Below are positions 23,537 to 36,614 of a stretch of 64,000 bases of DNA, one piece after another. The notes beneath the pieces are model-generated. The model had not been told where the DNA came from. It worked only from the letters and a program-made list of their open reading frames with translations, and ran no database searches. The first letter of the stretch is position 1; each line of letters opens with the position of its first letter. Made by a program: the position numbers and the translations under genes. The stretch comes from Hygrocybe punicea (lineage: Eukaryota; Basidiomycota; Agaricomycetes; Agaricales; Hygrophoraceae): NCBI GenBank assembly GCA_963556145.1, contig OY744468.1:4216001-4280000 (forward strand). The letters are read 5' to 3'.

Positions 23537-23710
23537 TGGAGTAAGAGAAATCGCCCACGGCTAATTAGTAAAAGTTTGGCTTGACCGCAAGGAACTCAGT
23601 GGACACGTATATTTTGAATCACGTGATCACACTTCAAAAATAATAATTAACATGGACGCACAACTTGGACTCGGAAATGCTTCCACCTCGAATACTTTCC
23701 TGCAATAGAA

Positions 23711-25325
23711 ATGTCTGCGGCCGGTGTGTGCGCAGATCGTTTTCCGCTGTCCCTCAACGATATCCTTCCAAAGTCAGAGGTCACTGAATTTGGCGTCCGT
23801 TCATATAAGTTTCGCTAAACGGACCTACATTTCGCAGCATTTCCATTCGCTTTGTCGAAAAAGGACGCAATCATTCATATGGGAATATATGCGTCGAAGG
23901 CATGCATGTTCAAGGATTTCCTAGGTTCACTAGGCGCGAGAGTTTTTGGTCTTGGTCTTGGTTTTACACCAATCCAACCAACGCGAATACAACCCATATA
24001 TATCCCGGCTTGGTTTGTTGACGCGGAACTGGAAGCAAACGCATGGGTAGCATCCGACGGTGACACCAAGCAGGTTCAGTGACCGTTTCAAAGTTGTATG
24101 AATTATTGCCTTAACCCGCTACCCCAGCAAGTCATCACTGCGTTCCTGTCGAATTCGTGAGTAATGACTCCATGTTACTCAGGAAAACTACTGCAAAAAC
24201 AATGATCTGTCTCTAGGTATTTACCAGGCATGTTAATATGTATCACATTCCTTGGTGATCACTAATTCCCTGAGGAGGTTTCGTGTTCGAACCACTTTCA
24301 CGATTATCATTCAATAGCAAAGGCTTGCGCGCTTTGGATCCCATACCCTTTTCAAAAGATCTTGAAAAGCAGCACAAAGAAGAAATACTATGTTTACCAT
24401 ACACGGCCTCACCACTCTCCCTCCCGGAAGCAGCGCGTTCATTATCCTTCAAACAAGCCACAATCTGTGATCATCTACGCCTTATCCCCTCGTCCATCAA
24501 GTCCAATTTTGTCAGTCTTTCTCGCCATGTCAACGTGGAAACTAGTTCACGCCGTATGCTTGTCTTAACATCATAGCTGGCTGCTTATCCGGTACTCATT
24601 CCGATCTACTTGGCTCAATATGACTTTCAAATGTTGGATGAAAGTCTCAGTGTGACTCTCATACTAGAAGCCTTTTCTCGCTCGGTCAGCTGTTCCTATA
24701 TCCGAATCGGAAACACTGTGGTCTTCCTCATTTCCTCTGATTTCTAGGGTCGCATTATCTGTGAAGTAGCACCCCCGTCCGTTAGGAAGTTTCTAAATTT
24801 GGAGTTCGTCACTTGGCGAGGCGACGACCAGACATCTGCATTTGCCGTCCTCGAGAAGTTGATGGTACCACTGCACAGGGAACACCTTGCTGTGAAGCTT
24901 GGCGAATGGATGGACGCTATGATCAGCTCACCAGGTGCAGCAAAGCGAGTGATGAAGACCACTTCTGTGAGATTAGATGATCCACGAGTTCGTGAGTTCG
25001 TGGAAGACGAGACGCGAGTAAACCGTAACTTTATGACATTGGGCACCGACATTCTGGCGCTGAAAGAGGTCCTCCAGGTACACCCAGTTTTCAATGCAGC
25101 CAACTTCGCATAAGCCCTGACACTTCCCAGAAAATTTCTAGCAACGATGGCACGGGCAGAGCCGTCATTCAAATAACTTTGAATCCGCGACTTGACGTAG
25201 ATGCGAAAGCTCTCGGGCGAGGATCCACTCAGGATTTCGTCACGGCGCTGGAAGAAAAACGAAAGGCAATAAAACCACAATGGTGGACAGATTGGGAGAG
25301 TAGTAGTAGTACTAAGAAGAAATGA
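23711..25325 (+). CDS. Conserved basidiomycete protein of unknown function
   Basis: Multi-exon gene whose blocks read as one conserved protein. Start MSAAGVCADRFPLSLNDILP; then FPFALSKKDAIIHMGIYASK, FLGSLGARVFGLGLGFTP, PIYIPAWFVDAELEANAW, QVITAFLSNS, YLPG, FEPLSRLSFNSKGL, HKEEILCLPYTASPLSL, AAYPVLIPIYLAQYDF, then the exon from about 24749 (GRIICEVAPPSVRKFLNLEF) to 25076, and the last exon from about 25129 ending ESSSSTKKK at 25325. The order and wording match a basidiomycete family I have seen only as uncharacterised; no catalytic motif is evident. Two oddities. In the second segment a TAA at 23818 sits in the conserved frame, so either a 39-nt intron (donor after 23801) removes it or the copy is broken. 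The intron after YLPG begins GC (CAG|GCATGT), not GT. Confidence 0.65.
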
Positions 25326-25508
25326 ATAAATAATGTATAAGCGATAGTTTTCGAATGCCGTCGCCCCAGAAAAGTGAACTGACAGGTACATGCGTCTACG
25401 AAGCAGCCCCAATCGTTACATATGATAGTAAAGGAAGGTGTCCTGGTTGATATCGGGATACTAAACTAAATTTGGTTTGAAGATGAAAACTTTCAGTGAG
25501 GACATGGT

Positions 25509-27892
25509 TTAAACGATGTTCGCCGTCGACATGAAAGAGACGGCCAGAGAGAGACAGCAAGATACCAGTGCAGTGAACAACGGCGCACATGAGGCGGTGC
25601 CTCGGCTCCATCCTGGTGGAACGCCAAGAGTGACAGATGACGGCGCAAATGTTTCGGTGGAAGTAGTAAGCATACCAGCGGAGTTCGTCAAAATCAAGGT
25701 AGCTAATGTGGGTGTTGGTGAAATAGTAGGCATGGCCGAGGCGTTGAAAAAACTGATGCCAACAACAGGACTGTAGGTACTGGTTGCAAGATCAGAAAAG
25801 ACGATTTCACCCATGGGGGCTGAGATAGACGCGTTGAATACGTATGGGGGTGTCGTTGGGGAAGGCGTAGAAAGCGGGAAATTCGGGAGTGTCGTCGCGA
25901 TAGTGACCGACGCCAAGGATAGAAAAGATGACACGTTATCTGGTGACTCCCCCATCATTGTAGCATTATGAAGACGATAGAGTCCAATCATCGGTGGTTC
26001 CTTGGCATTGATGCCGTAGCTAGGATTCAACAATTTGGTCATTTTGGTTGCATGCGAAAACAAAAGTTAGTCACCTAAAAACCGAATATACGGTTTGCAA
26101 AAAGACCGAGCCTGTGGCACATCGGCATTAGCCTCAGGAAAGTAGAGATAAAATCATTTTGAACCTATCTGCCAATCAATGCCGTCGGGACTTGGTGGCA
26201 ACGCTCTCGGCCATGTCAAGCAGAGGTTGGGATTACCAACAGTTGGGGCAATTAAGTAGTCTGAGGGTTGCAACGTGTAATTTTGTTCGCTTCAGGGCGA
26301 TAATAGGTTTCAGTACTTAAAATTAAGTTTTAGACGCCTACCCAAAGGTGAAAGTTATGGTCTCAGTTGTGCCACAGGGGAGTGCCCATTGCCCACCTAT
26401 GTCACAAAGCGTGTATTGAGTACGTTTCGCATGCCGTAGAGTTGACTCACGCTGGTCAACCAGTCGACTTCCATCCAACAGCTGGAAAAGCCGAGAAACC
26501 TGATCAAAAATAAGCCAATCTCATTTCAACCGTATCTATTCCAACCTACATCGTGATATGGGCCATACAAACCAGCGGTGCCTCTGTATTGGACGAATGC
26601 GTTGGTTCCACGAGTTTCCTTCAAATGACAAATACTCACATGTCCATCAACGCGACGGAAGTGTTTCCTGTCGCATATGGATAAGTTGGCCAAGGTGTGA
26701 TTTGTGTAACATTGACCTACTCTCGTTAGTGTAGCCCGAAAAAGGTATAAGGAATGCTCACCGAGAGACCCGAAAGGGGAATGGCCCATTGCAAGTAACT
26801 GGAAGTATTCATCTCCGAGCCAAACGGTGGAAATGGCATTACTTCATTCCACTTTATTTCACTAAGATTCTTGACCACAGAAGCATCAATGGCGCCTGAA
26901 ATATTGCAATCGTAAATTCGTTTGATATAAGTTTCTGGGAAAACAAGCTGACAGACCAATTGAAAGGGAACCACTGGCATTTTTAGTGAGGCTAAGACCA
27001 AAAATAGGATAATCCAGCTGTCCTTGTTGTGCGAGGGTGGCAAAAAAGGGCGTAGCTGTCATGGATGCATCAGACGGGTGGCAATCAAGAATCTGTCAAG
27101 TCTCGCCATTTCCTACTGAACGCGATATGACAGAAAGCCGCGGGAAGCCGAGACCCATTACTCCGCTGACTTGATCATTCATAGTGACATTGGACTGTGT
27201 AACCAACCCTGACACTTCTGCGTTCATGCAAATTCGAAATTTCGCAAATAAACCCTTACCAAAGGCCTGGCCCGCAACTGTCAAGTTTGACAATAGCACG
27301 GTTTCTCTCGCGACGTATCCGGATGCAGCTTCGCGCACAATGAAAATATTACTCACTGAGATCAATGAAAATTAGGAAGAAATTTACCCGTTCCATCAGC
27401 ATAACTTATGTTGAATGCGGTAGCGTTGTTGTTGACGGAAACAAAAGAAGGGCTTTGATAGTCTAGTGGATAACTACACCAGGGTGTTTGGTACTGCAAG
27501 GGGATGTGTAATGAGCCTGGCTCACCGTGGCACAGATTTGCAATTACTTGTCGAGCAAGCTGTTGATGTGATCCAGAGGTCTGATGAACCGGTGTCCAGC
27601 GCGACGCGAAAATTGATGCCGCCAATCTCTATGACAGCAAAATAGGACCTGTTGTTCGAATAACTTGAGCATATCGCATATCGCCAGATCGCAACAATGA
27701 CACAGACTGCTTGTCCTCCGACAATGCCACGGGTAATATACCAGCACTTTCAGTTGTATCTCTGTCCTGAAGCTGAAGAAATGGACGGGGCTGTAGAATG
27801 CTCCGCTGATATGAGACCTCGGGACATAGTAAGGAATGTAACGCATAAGCAGTGTTCGTTATGACAAAAAGGACGAAAACAGACCACATCAT
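25509..27892 (-). CDS. Secreted, surface-anchored aspartic protease (family A1)
   Basis: Pepsin-fold endopeptidase. ATG at 27892 opens a signal peptide (MMWSVFVLFVITNTAYA). A prosegment follows, then the first active-site loop VALDTGSSDLWI (near 27590). Next come SPSFVSVNNNATAFNISYADGTG (flap region), VSGVMGLGFPRLSVIS, and, after further introns, the second active-site loop, which reads ALMDIGTAGLYGPYHDV across an intron at about 26640-26595. The usual D-T-G-[ST] is D-I-G-T here, so the catalytic Asp is kept. The last exon (from about 26045) has YGINAKEPPMIGLY, then a Ser/Thr/Pro-rich stretch and a hydrophobic C-terminus, suggesting GPI or membrane anchoring as in yapsins. Exon borders in the middle are approximate. 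It converges on the unknown gene ending at 25325. Confidence 0.82.
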
Positions 27893-28204
27893 AGTGTGAT
27901 CTATCGCCAATATGAGTGAAAACGCATGCGAGGTAATCCACAAGATGGACGGTAAGTATGGCGCGCAAAGAGTTTGTTCTCTACATATTCTGGGTTGACA
28001 TGTGCCGTGAGAGTCATTTTTGGGTTACCATATTTGGATGAACTTCAAGCCCAGTAGTGAAAATTCTCCAGAACTACAGAACTACATGATACAATACATC
28101 CTGAAGACACCAACGTACAGAGACGAGCGAAGCCAGGTAAGGGAAAGATAGTATGCAAGAGAATAGAGGGAATATTAAAGATAGTGTGCATAGTGTGAAC
28201 GTGA

Positions 28205-31008
28205 TTACCGCTTGGCGAAGACTTTCTTGAGTAGACCCAAAACTTTCGGAACATTGAGCTGCACATATTCGAGATCCAACAAATGCTTGTTATCTTTTTG
28301 CTGTGGAATCGAAGTAAAACGTAGCGACCACCAAGGGATAATTAACGAGTACTCACCTTCTCCAACAAGTCATCTATCTTGAGGTCCATCTCAAGAATAG
28401 CTTTCTCTCGACCTTTGTAATGCAAGGCGATAATGAACGTTCCTGGGGTTGGTGACGTGATATTGAAGTATATGTTGGGTCGCCTGGAGGACGCGTCAGG
28501 TGAGGATGCTTTTGACGCAAAAGTAACCAGCGCACCGGTTATCTGGAACGTTGCTCTCAACAATGATACCCTCTTTCTCAAGCTGGGCATGGGTGAATCG
28601 GTACGGTCCTAGAACAATGGCCTTGACAGGTTTCTTCTCTTTCCCTCCAACCGTAACCACCCCAACACCAGTCGTGCTCCCCTTGTCTTTAGATGCAGTC
28701 AGTCGGACGTTCTGCAGGTAGGCCTTGTATTGTTCTAGCTGTGACCGCATGTAGTTGTTGTGATCGCCTATAGTCTTGTAGACTGCATCTAGCGACTTGG
28801 TTTCGAGTAGCACCTTCTCCCGCAAATTGCCCAAATGAACGAGCTCCGCAGCAACCTCCTCCTGCATGAGCTTATACCCGTCGGATTGCTCAACGATTCG
28901 CTGCTCTTCTAGTTCACGAAGCATCTCTTTCACCTTGATGCCTTTTCGCACCAAAGTAGCGTCCTTCGTTGTTGCTGCCCGCTCAGCGATTGCAGCCAGG
29001 TTGTACGGTCGCTTTTCGGTCGCGTGGGGAATGGAGCGGATAAGTTGAACAAAAATTGACTTAGTCTCCATGTAGAGCATGTCGCTGGATGAGACCGAAT
29101 CCATAAGTGCGCTCTGGAGGTCTTGGATTGGTGTTTCCCAACGACTGTACAGGTTGAGTTCGATTGTGCGATTTTCCTTACGGGGAACTTGGGGAGGTGC
29201 TGGGCCAAGCTCGTCAGTCAAAATGCGCAGATGTTGTTTATCATTTGGCGACTGTAGATACCAGTCAGACGGTGGAGATCATGATTCCAAGTACGCACCA
29301 ATGTTTCGATATGTTGCAAGATTAATGAGTGAGTGTTGTACAACTCGTTCAGGGTAATGTGTATCATTAGATCTTTTTTGGACAGCGCCATATACTGATC
29401 CATCTAAAATTAGGCAGTTTAGAACAACTAGCAACCGCAAACAGTGGGTCTCACCTCAAGTGTATCATAAAAATCGACAACCTCACACAGATTGTTCAAG
29501 AATTGATTGATTCGGGATTTGTTGTTCTCCACGAAAGGATTAAGAGTTATCATGTAAGCTTCTTTGGCATATGAGGGCTTATTCGCCAAATTTTGTAACA
29601 TTTTTGCGATCTAATGTTTGTCAATAACTTGTGTAAATGTAGAGTTCAAAACAAAGAAAGAACATACCAAAGTCAATGTGCGTCGAGGGTGTTTCGCCGG
29701 AACGCCTTCAACAAGCATATATGCCTGAGGCGTGACAATGGCGGGGTTGATAAAGCGAAGGAAAAAAAAGCCACCAATGAGAGAACAGATAGCGTAGTCT
29801 GTGGCCTCTGGATACTTTCTCTACATAGCAGATAGCGCCTGGTCAGTACGTATGAATGAGTGCACATGTTGACTATGCTCACCCGTGTCAAACTTCGTAT
29901 TTGTTTACATATCCATCGAATACCGTACGGAACACTCTCCATGCTGTCCATAATGGTCAACAAGAAGCTATTGGCAATCTCCATAAGCATCGTCAAGCGA
30001 GGGGCAATGATTGCCTGCACGTCAGAATTGGCCGCCGCGATCTCAGGCGCTACGCCTCGTGGTAAATTCGGTGGAAGCGATCCAGTCTCTTCTTCGATTT
30101 GATTGATCATTTGCTCATAAACCTATAGAACGACCACATCTGTCAGACTTATATATATATATATTGGGTTCAACATCACCTTCACAGGATTAATCTCTAA
30201 ATTGAGATCCTTGTGCTCGATCAAACTATTGATGCGTTCAGCCAGGACGCTCTTGAGATAGCCTTGACCTGGGCCTCGCCGAGTATAAGTCGTCATCATG
30301 CGAGAGACAGGCGTATTGGCACGGAGCAATGATCCGAACTCGGTCGCCGTCTCAAATTGCGCGGAGAGCACAGATTGAAACATGGTCAAGAGAAGGTGCT
30401 CCTCTCGACTTTCATATTGGTTGCCGTAAAGTGTAAACATGACAGTTTGTAAGAGGGTATCGATTTCGGACAGGCTGACGAGACGACATAGCGCTGCAAT
30501 GTGTCGTGGTTCGGACTGGAGTAAGAAGAAGAGATTGGAATATTGTTGAATTTTTCGGTCATCGGGATAATGGCCTTCTGTTGGGTCTACCTCTTCGAGC
30601 GTCCGTTCGACTTCTCGTTGCTGCTACGCAGTTAGACATGCCACTCAGGTTGGTTGAGGTTTAGAACGTACCTCATCCAAAGCCATACGATTTTGAATGA
30701 GGAGCGCAATACGAGAGTCGAGGTAACGGACATCTCGTTCTAACACAAAATTTTTCTTCGACTGTGCGGAAATCTTGCCTTTCAGATCCCTGAGCCGTTT
30801 CTGTGCTGATAAACGGCCGGCTGTTAACAACTGGTTTGCAATAGCCTGCGAACCATAACACACCTCTTGCTAAGTCGTCTTCTACTTCCACATCCTGCTC
30901 AGCAGCCATGCTAAAAAGAGCCGTCACGCTGTAGCGGTTGGTATTCCGGTTGGTGAGGCGGCGTGCGGACATACCGCCTGGAGAACCAGGTTGGTCTGGG
31001 TAAGACAT
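28205..31008 (-). CDS. Ras GTPase-activating protein, Gap1/IQGAP-related
   Basis: Stimulates GTP hydrolysis by Ras and so switches it off at the plasma membrane. The start at 31008 gives a disordered head and coiled coil ([14 protein letters not shown]). The Ras-GAP domain runs through exons at about 30.6-29.2 kb: [36 protein letters not shown] (its Arg fits the arginine-finger position), then [15 protein letters not shown] (the FLR motif), and [16 protein letters not shown]. The C-terminal RasGAP_C domain is 29221-28205, with [36 protein letters not shown], and an end at [12 protein letters not shown]. With arginine finger and FLR motif present it should be catalytically active, unlike true IQGAPs. 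No calponin-homology or IQ region is seen, so it matches fission-yeast Gap1. Preceded by the 17-bp motif at 31025-31041. Confidence 0.9.
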
Positions 31009-31024
31009 TATGATCGTTCGAAAT

Positions 31025-31041
31025 GGACAATATTAATGTGG
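31025..31041 (-). promoter_or_regulatory. AT-rich promoter motif, second copy
   Basis: Exact 17-bp copy of the motif found before the F-box gene at 3029-3045, here in the same orientation relative to the gene and 16 nt before the Ras-GAP ATG. Confidence 0.4.
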
Positions 31042-31528
31042 AGAATATCAGGGACAGAAAAACGACCGGGGGGTTGAAACCAAAGCAGCGCCAGCGCTTT
31101 TACAGCCTGGCAACAGCAAAGAGAGCTCGACGCTAAGGATATGGGCCCCGGTGATGGTAGACGAGACGAGTGGAAATATCGAATGTGAGCAGATGAGTGT
31201 CGTGCTTGATCAAAGGACAGCTCGAGATGAGAGAGTCAACAAGTTTACCACCTTTCAGAGTTAGAGACTGTGGCTCTACATCAAAAGTGATTATCTACAT
31301 TGGAGTTGTTACATAATAATCTCGGTAATCTTATCAGCACAAAAGTTGTAAGCATTCTGATTTTTGGTGCATTTCTGGATTCGTACAAAGAAACGGGGCG
31401 AGTATACATCGCTCGAGTCATATCATTATACATTTTGTCGGCCAAATGTCATTGTTGCGCGTAACCAGTGTTCCATTACACTAATTTGGGTGAAAGCGCC
31501 GACTTCCCCGAATTTCTCAATCGTGAGG

Positions 31529-32736
31529 TTACACCTGACTGTCATTAATGCGACCGCCCTTTGCGGCCATGCCTGGATCGCCTCCGCCATTTGAATTCAT
31601 CTCATTACTATGTTCCAGTGGATTGGTCGTCTCCGACGTGGGTGTGAGGTATTCCCGCGCGCGATCGACGGGATTTCGAGGTGATTTCTCGTCTTCAATG
31701 GCGGCCTGGTCTGGGTTCAACTGGAGGTAGTTATAGCTAAGTGAAGTTATTGGATAGTCAGGTCAGCCGAAAGGAGTGTGAGGAACAGGCCAACACCGAC
31801 TTCTTCAACGCCGTGTAAATACCGACACCAAGGAGGGAACCTAAGAAGGGCCCCACCCAATACTGATCGAACAGGCATCAATTGGATATATTGACACAAA
31901 ATATGCTGCACTTTACCACCCATTGGTTAGACGAGGGGAATCCGGTAACAACGGCGGGGCCGAATGAGCGTGCAGTGTTTACAGATGCACCAGTAAATTG
32001 GACGGCGAAACTGGGGTTGTCCCTGATTAACACGGATCTCGGCGGAAGATGAGTAGACTTACAGGTGTGTGGCGAACAAAGTAAGACCAATGCCGATCTA
32101 TATAAATGAAAGCAATTCGTAGGATGCTCTCTTCCAAGGGCTTGGACAGGTGCGTACAGGTGCAAATGGTGTTGTTTGGTGTTTTTCGGCCGCCAGCATC
32201 AACACGGAAAGTACGAGAGCTGAAGTGATGAACATCTCAATAAAAACACCCTGGGCCGGATTGATCCCCCTTTGCAAATTTGTGCTTTGAAGGGAATTTT
32301 TCAAAAATGTGCAAGTTTCCAACACGAATGGAACCACCACTTACTTGACTGCAAGCGGGCCTGGTGTGAGTGCCAGAATGAGTGCTGACGCGGCTATTGC
32401 ACCGATAAGCTGCGCCAAACAGTACAACACGAATCGCACGGGTCGAATTGCTCCGACGAGGAACAGAGCCAGAGTGACATCGGGATTGAACGCTCCCCCA
32501 GTGACTCTAAAGAAGAGCCAAGTTGAGACTAAAAGACTGAGCCCCATACTTGTCGCGATATAGAGCACGTGTTCGACGCTGTTGACACCGAATGGACCAG
32601 TAAAGCTCCCGGAAGCTGCAGCTTGAATACCTCCAAGACCAAGGAGCAAGAAGAACACAGTCCCGACGAACTCAAATAGAGCAGCGTAGCAGTCTTCAGT
32701 AAAGGTAGAAAACAAGGAGGAGAATGAAATGGCCAT
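31529..32736 (-). CDS. Aquaporin (MIP family)
   Basis: Six-helix water or small-solute channel. Exons: 32736-32345, 32284-32158, 32097-32063, 31999 or so to about 31920, and the last from about 31865 to 31529. Start MAISFSSLFSTF; helix 1 has ALFEFVGTVFFLLLGLGGIQ. The first pore half-helix reads GGAFNPDVTLAL (NPD, not NPA) and the second GASVNTARSFGPAVV (NTA, not NPA). The conserved Arg after the second motif is present, as is Glu in helix 1 (ALFEF) and helix 4 (GVFIEM). NTARSFGPA-type second motifs occur in other fungal aquaporins, so these are probably functional variants. The cytosolic C-terminus is long, hydrophilic and rich in Asn/Gly (NSNGGGDPGM). Transported solute cannot be told from the sequence. 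Confidence 0.88.
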
Positions 32737-33438
32737 CGTAGTTATCTGCAACTCAGGGCTTGATGAACGTAGAACTCGAAGAAACGTTGGCTGTCAGCCA
32801 TCTCTTTTGTAGTCCAAGACATCGATCGATCTCTTGGATCTTCGCGCAGAGGACCATCTTCTGTGGGAATGGAATCCAATGCCCTCGTTCGTGTTTCCAT
32901 GAATTGGCAAATGGTAGACCAGATAAATTCTAATTCGTGCGTCGTTGACCGAGCTCAGCTGGCCCGCTGTGTCCAGTGGAATAGCAGGGGATGCCTCTAA
33001 TCTGGCGTTGCCAGCATAATGGAAATTCCTGTTCCTCCACGAGTCGTCAGCGCGTCAAGGTGTCACCACTGTCGTCAGACCAGCTGAGCGCTTTCTCAAT
33101 GATCCTTGAACTGTCGGTAATTGCCGGATTAGCAACGGCAGGCGAGGTCCTCTACTCGGCGTGTGGGGTGTTGCGACGGTCAAGGATGGTGCGGGCGTTT
33201 TTGTAGCCTTCTTGGTGATGGTGGCGACAAAAGTACGAGAGAGGCTGACATATTGCGGTCGTCAGTTCCCGCGTTAGAGTAATTGGGTCAAGTTAGCCCG
33301 TTTCTTTACTTCCAACGTTGGGATCGCGTCCTGGGTCGGGGAAGAAACTGTCCTTCATTGTTCCACAAGCAGCATCAGGCCACCTGAAGCGCGACTAGCT
33401 GAAACCGAACTCTTGACTTCCACACTGACCTGACAGCC
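32737..33438. other. Divergent intergenic region
   Basis: About 700 bp between the aquaporin (-) and PalA/Rim20 (+) start codons. No coding signal; should hold both promoters. Confidence 0.4.
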
Positions 33439-36400
33439 ATGCCCAATCATCTAGCTATTGCCTTCAAAAAGACCTATGATATTGAGATCAAGGAGGCAGT
33501 GTGTGCTTTTCTCCATGAACACAATGCTGGTCATCCCAACGCGTTCAAATGGGACATCAACCGATGGAATGCCTTGCGTAGAGACGGTGCAGGAGGGGTT
33601 GTGCATGTCGACCGAATTCCTGCTTCCCTTTGGTACGTCCTCGCTTTTGCCCCACTGTGTCATTGTTCCATCTAACATCGCTGTGGAGCTATCATGCCCA
33701 GCTACTCTCAATCCAAACAAAGTTCCCCACGGATGTTCGTCTGTGTGATAATTTGCCCTTCACCTGACAACTTCTCTTCTTAGATGGGGCTGGACATTCC
33801 ATATGCGCCGGCCTTCTTCCCATCAGAACTTCCAATCACCATCAAGAACCTCGCGTTTGAACGAGCCGCTGTGTTGTTTAATCTCGCCGCGTTGTATTCC
33901 CAACTTGCTATTTCGGAAGACCGCTCAAATCGTGATGGGGTAAAACGTGCAAATGCACATTACCAAGTTTGTCAATGTTCAATGTCTTATCACTGTTGCT
34001 ACTCATTTTTCAGCGTTAACCTCAGAATGCTGCTGGAACACTATCCTTCTTGGTTTCATCTGCATTGCCAAAACTCTTGCTGATGCCGAACGACGAAGAG
34101 ATACCATTAGATCTCACGGAATCATTTGTCAAGAGCTTGGAGTGGCTCATGCTCGCTCAAGCGCAAGAGTGTGTGTGGCAAAGGGCAGTCATGGGTGTGT
34201 CCGCCAGCCAAAGAATCCTTGAATTTTTGACTGATATCTAGAAGAGAGTTACAAGAACGGGTTGATCGCAAAACTTGCTGCCAGTGTGAGCCTACTTTTC
34301 TCCTTTCTCCGTGAGTTATTTTGACCTTTACCAGGTTGCATTCTTGTATGGGTCGTCCATTTCAGCTATCAACAAGGCTTCTCCATCTATCAAACATCAA
34401 TTCCCTTCGGTAAGGTGGTCGTTCAAATAATAATCATTTTTCAATTGCCTCAAGTTGTTATAGCATTGGCTATTTCATCTTGAAACCAAACGACACCACT
34501 TTCAAGCAGCTGCCCAGTTTAGAAAGAGTATAGATGAACTTGAAGGCAATAGGTCTGATCCAATCACTCTTTCCCCCCGAAATTAATCGAATCCACGGAA
34601 CAAAACCAGGTATGGACTTGAGCTATCGCGGTTAGCTCAGGCTCATATCGACGCCAAGAAGGGCTACAATTTCGCTCGTCGTTCTGGAGTTGCAAATTCC
34701 GTTCTGCAGGACATCCAAGTGTGCCAGATGAGAACGACTGCGTTTCTCGCGACTAACAATATCACCAGTCTCTATTAGATACCGTGCAAAAGAACTATAC
34801 TCGCTCGGAACGTGATAATGACCTCATTTATCACCAAGAAATACCCGCTTCATCTACACTTGCACCCATTCAGGAAACCTGTATGGTTAGAAGTACCGTT
34901 CCTCGTGGATTAGAAAACCCGAAAAGCGCCATTGGGGAGGATAGTCTACTCTTCTCCGAGGTGCTTGAGTGGGGCGCCCGAGAAGCCATCAGTGCGCCTT
35001 CATATCCTCATTTTAGCTTATATCTAGTTCAGCTGACGCTCGATATATAGACATTTTCATGGAGAACAAGAAGAATTTGATCAAAGAAAAGATAATTGGC
35101 GCTACACAGGAGCTGGATGACGAAGCTAACAAGTAAGTTTAACTAATTGCTTTGGTGAGTATCTCGCAGACGAAGTACAACAGGACACTACGTTCTTTGA
35201 ACCTACCGTCGTCCCTTGAGACATTAGAGAAACCTGTTGGGTTGCCTCCCAGCCTGCTGAGGAAGGCTGAGGAAGTTCGGCTGGAGGATGGACCCAATAG
35301 AATTGAGGCTTCAATTGAGGACGTGCAAATGTTGGCGCGACAGGATATGAAGATCCTGGATGAGGCACACATCATTTCCCTCCTGGTTATTTCTTTCGCT
35401 CATGGTTACGGTGTTCGTAGGCTATGGACATTCTTGATAACGAAGCATCGGAGGATGAGGCTATCTGCACGGATGCTCATATCGTTAGAAAGCGATCTCA
35501 CGAAGCTAATCAAGAACTAGTTGCCAAGGAACGGCGGTACCGTGGCACTCTAGAGCAGGCCGTCGCAAGTGACGAACTTGTGAGACACAAATGGGAACAA
35601 TGGGAGACGAGTATCAGGAAACTTACCTGGGACCATGCAAGTGCAATCGCAGCCACTCGCTCGACTCATGATGACTGTTTTGTCTGCTAGACCCGACTGA
35701 CCGAGTCCGTGCCGTCATCCACCATCCCTCCCAATGGCTTCTCGCCGCCAAATGTCACTCAAACTCAAACACACGCTCGCGCTCTTCGTATTCTCCTCGA
35801 AACATTGGAGGATCTCAGACAATCTCGGACGCAACTGACTGACAGAGCGCAACGATTGGCTGAGTTGGATGACATACGACCTCGTATTCTCAAAGCAGCA
35901 GCTGGTTTCGAACAATGGGCTGACGTGCAACCAGTCATGTTCGAGGAGATTTCTGACGAAGAACTGGCAAAATATGATCAGTTTATGCAAGACATCAGCG
36001 AGAACGGACAAAAGCAGACTGACATACTAGTAGCCATCCAGGTACCAGCGGTGCTTATCATTACCCGTTGCACAATTGACATGAATGTCGCAGGCCCGCA
36101 ACGGGTTGTTTTTGCAGTCACGAAGGGACGATCCATCTGTGAAAATGCGGGAACATGCCTTGCAGTCCCTTGACTTGGCATACCACAAGTATTGCGAAAT
36201 CATTCGGAATTTAGACGAAGGTCTCAAGGTATTTATCCCGCATAGAATTTCGTGTTCGGTCTCATGGTGTCTCAGTTTTATAATGATTTCGCTGTGATCG
36301 TTATGCAATTTAAGGAGACTTGCCGGAGTTGGAGCAATTCTCGAAGGCAGGAATTACAGTCCGTGCTTTCCTTGAATGTTACTCTCCTCAACGCTCACAA

Positions 36401-36614
36401 CAGTTACCACAGTTCGATAGCCCGCTCCCTGCAGTCCGTTTCACTGCAGGATCAGGCAACAACACCCAAAAGAAACCCATTATCACCTGAGCCCCAGGCA
36501 GATGCTAAGACTATGTCGGAGCGAAGTAGTCCTTCGTATGATCTTCCCTCTCTTCACTCCGACCAATGGAAGACCATGGAGTTGCCTCCCAAGCCCCCAG
36601 TTCTATTTTATTAA
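33439..36614 (+). CDS. BRO1-domain protein, PalA/Rim20 (ALIX) homologue
   Basis: Scaffold of the fungal ambient-pH (Pal/Rim) pathway that binds ESCRT-III and presents the PacC/Rim101 factor for cleavage. Exons 33439-33632, 33689-33734 and 33784 onward are in phase; further introns follow. BRO1 domain: MPNHLAIAFKKTYDIEI, NALRRDGAGGVVHVDR, YHAQLLSIQTKFPTD, IPYAPAFFPSELPITIKNLA, ERAAVLFNLAALYSQLA, and pieces near 34.3 kb (FLYGSSISAINKA). The V-shaped coiled-coil domain includes PSSLETLEKPVGLPPSLLRK, ETLEDLRQSRTQLTDRAQ, FLQSRRDDPSVKMREHALQ and LDLAYHKYCEIIRNLDEGLK, then FYNDFAVIV. The tail is Pro-rich and ends LPPKPPVLFY. Wording in the V domain is that of Rim20/ALIX rather than of Bro1, which has a different tail. 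Exon borders between 33.97 and 35.2 kb are approximate. Confidence 0.88.
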
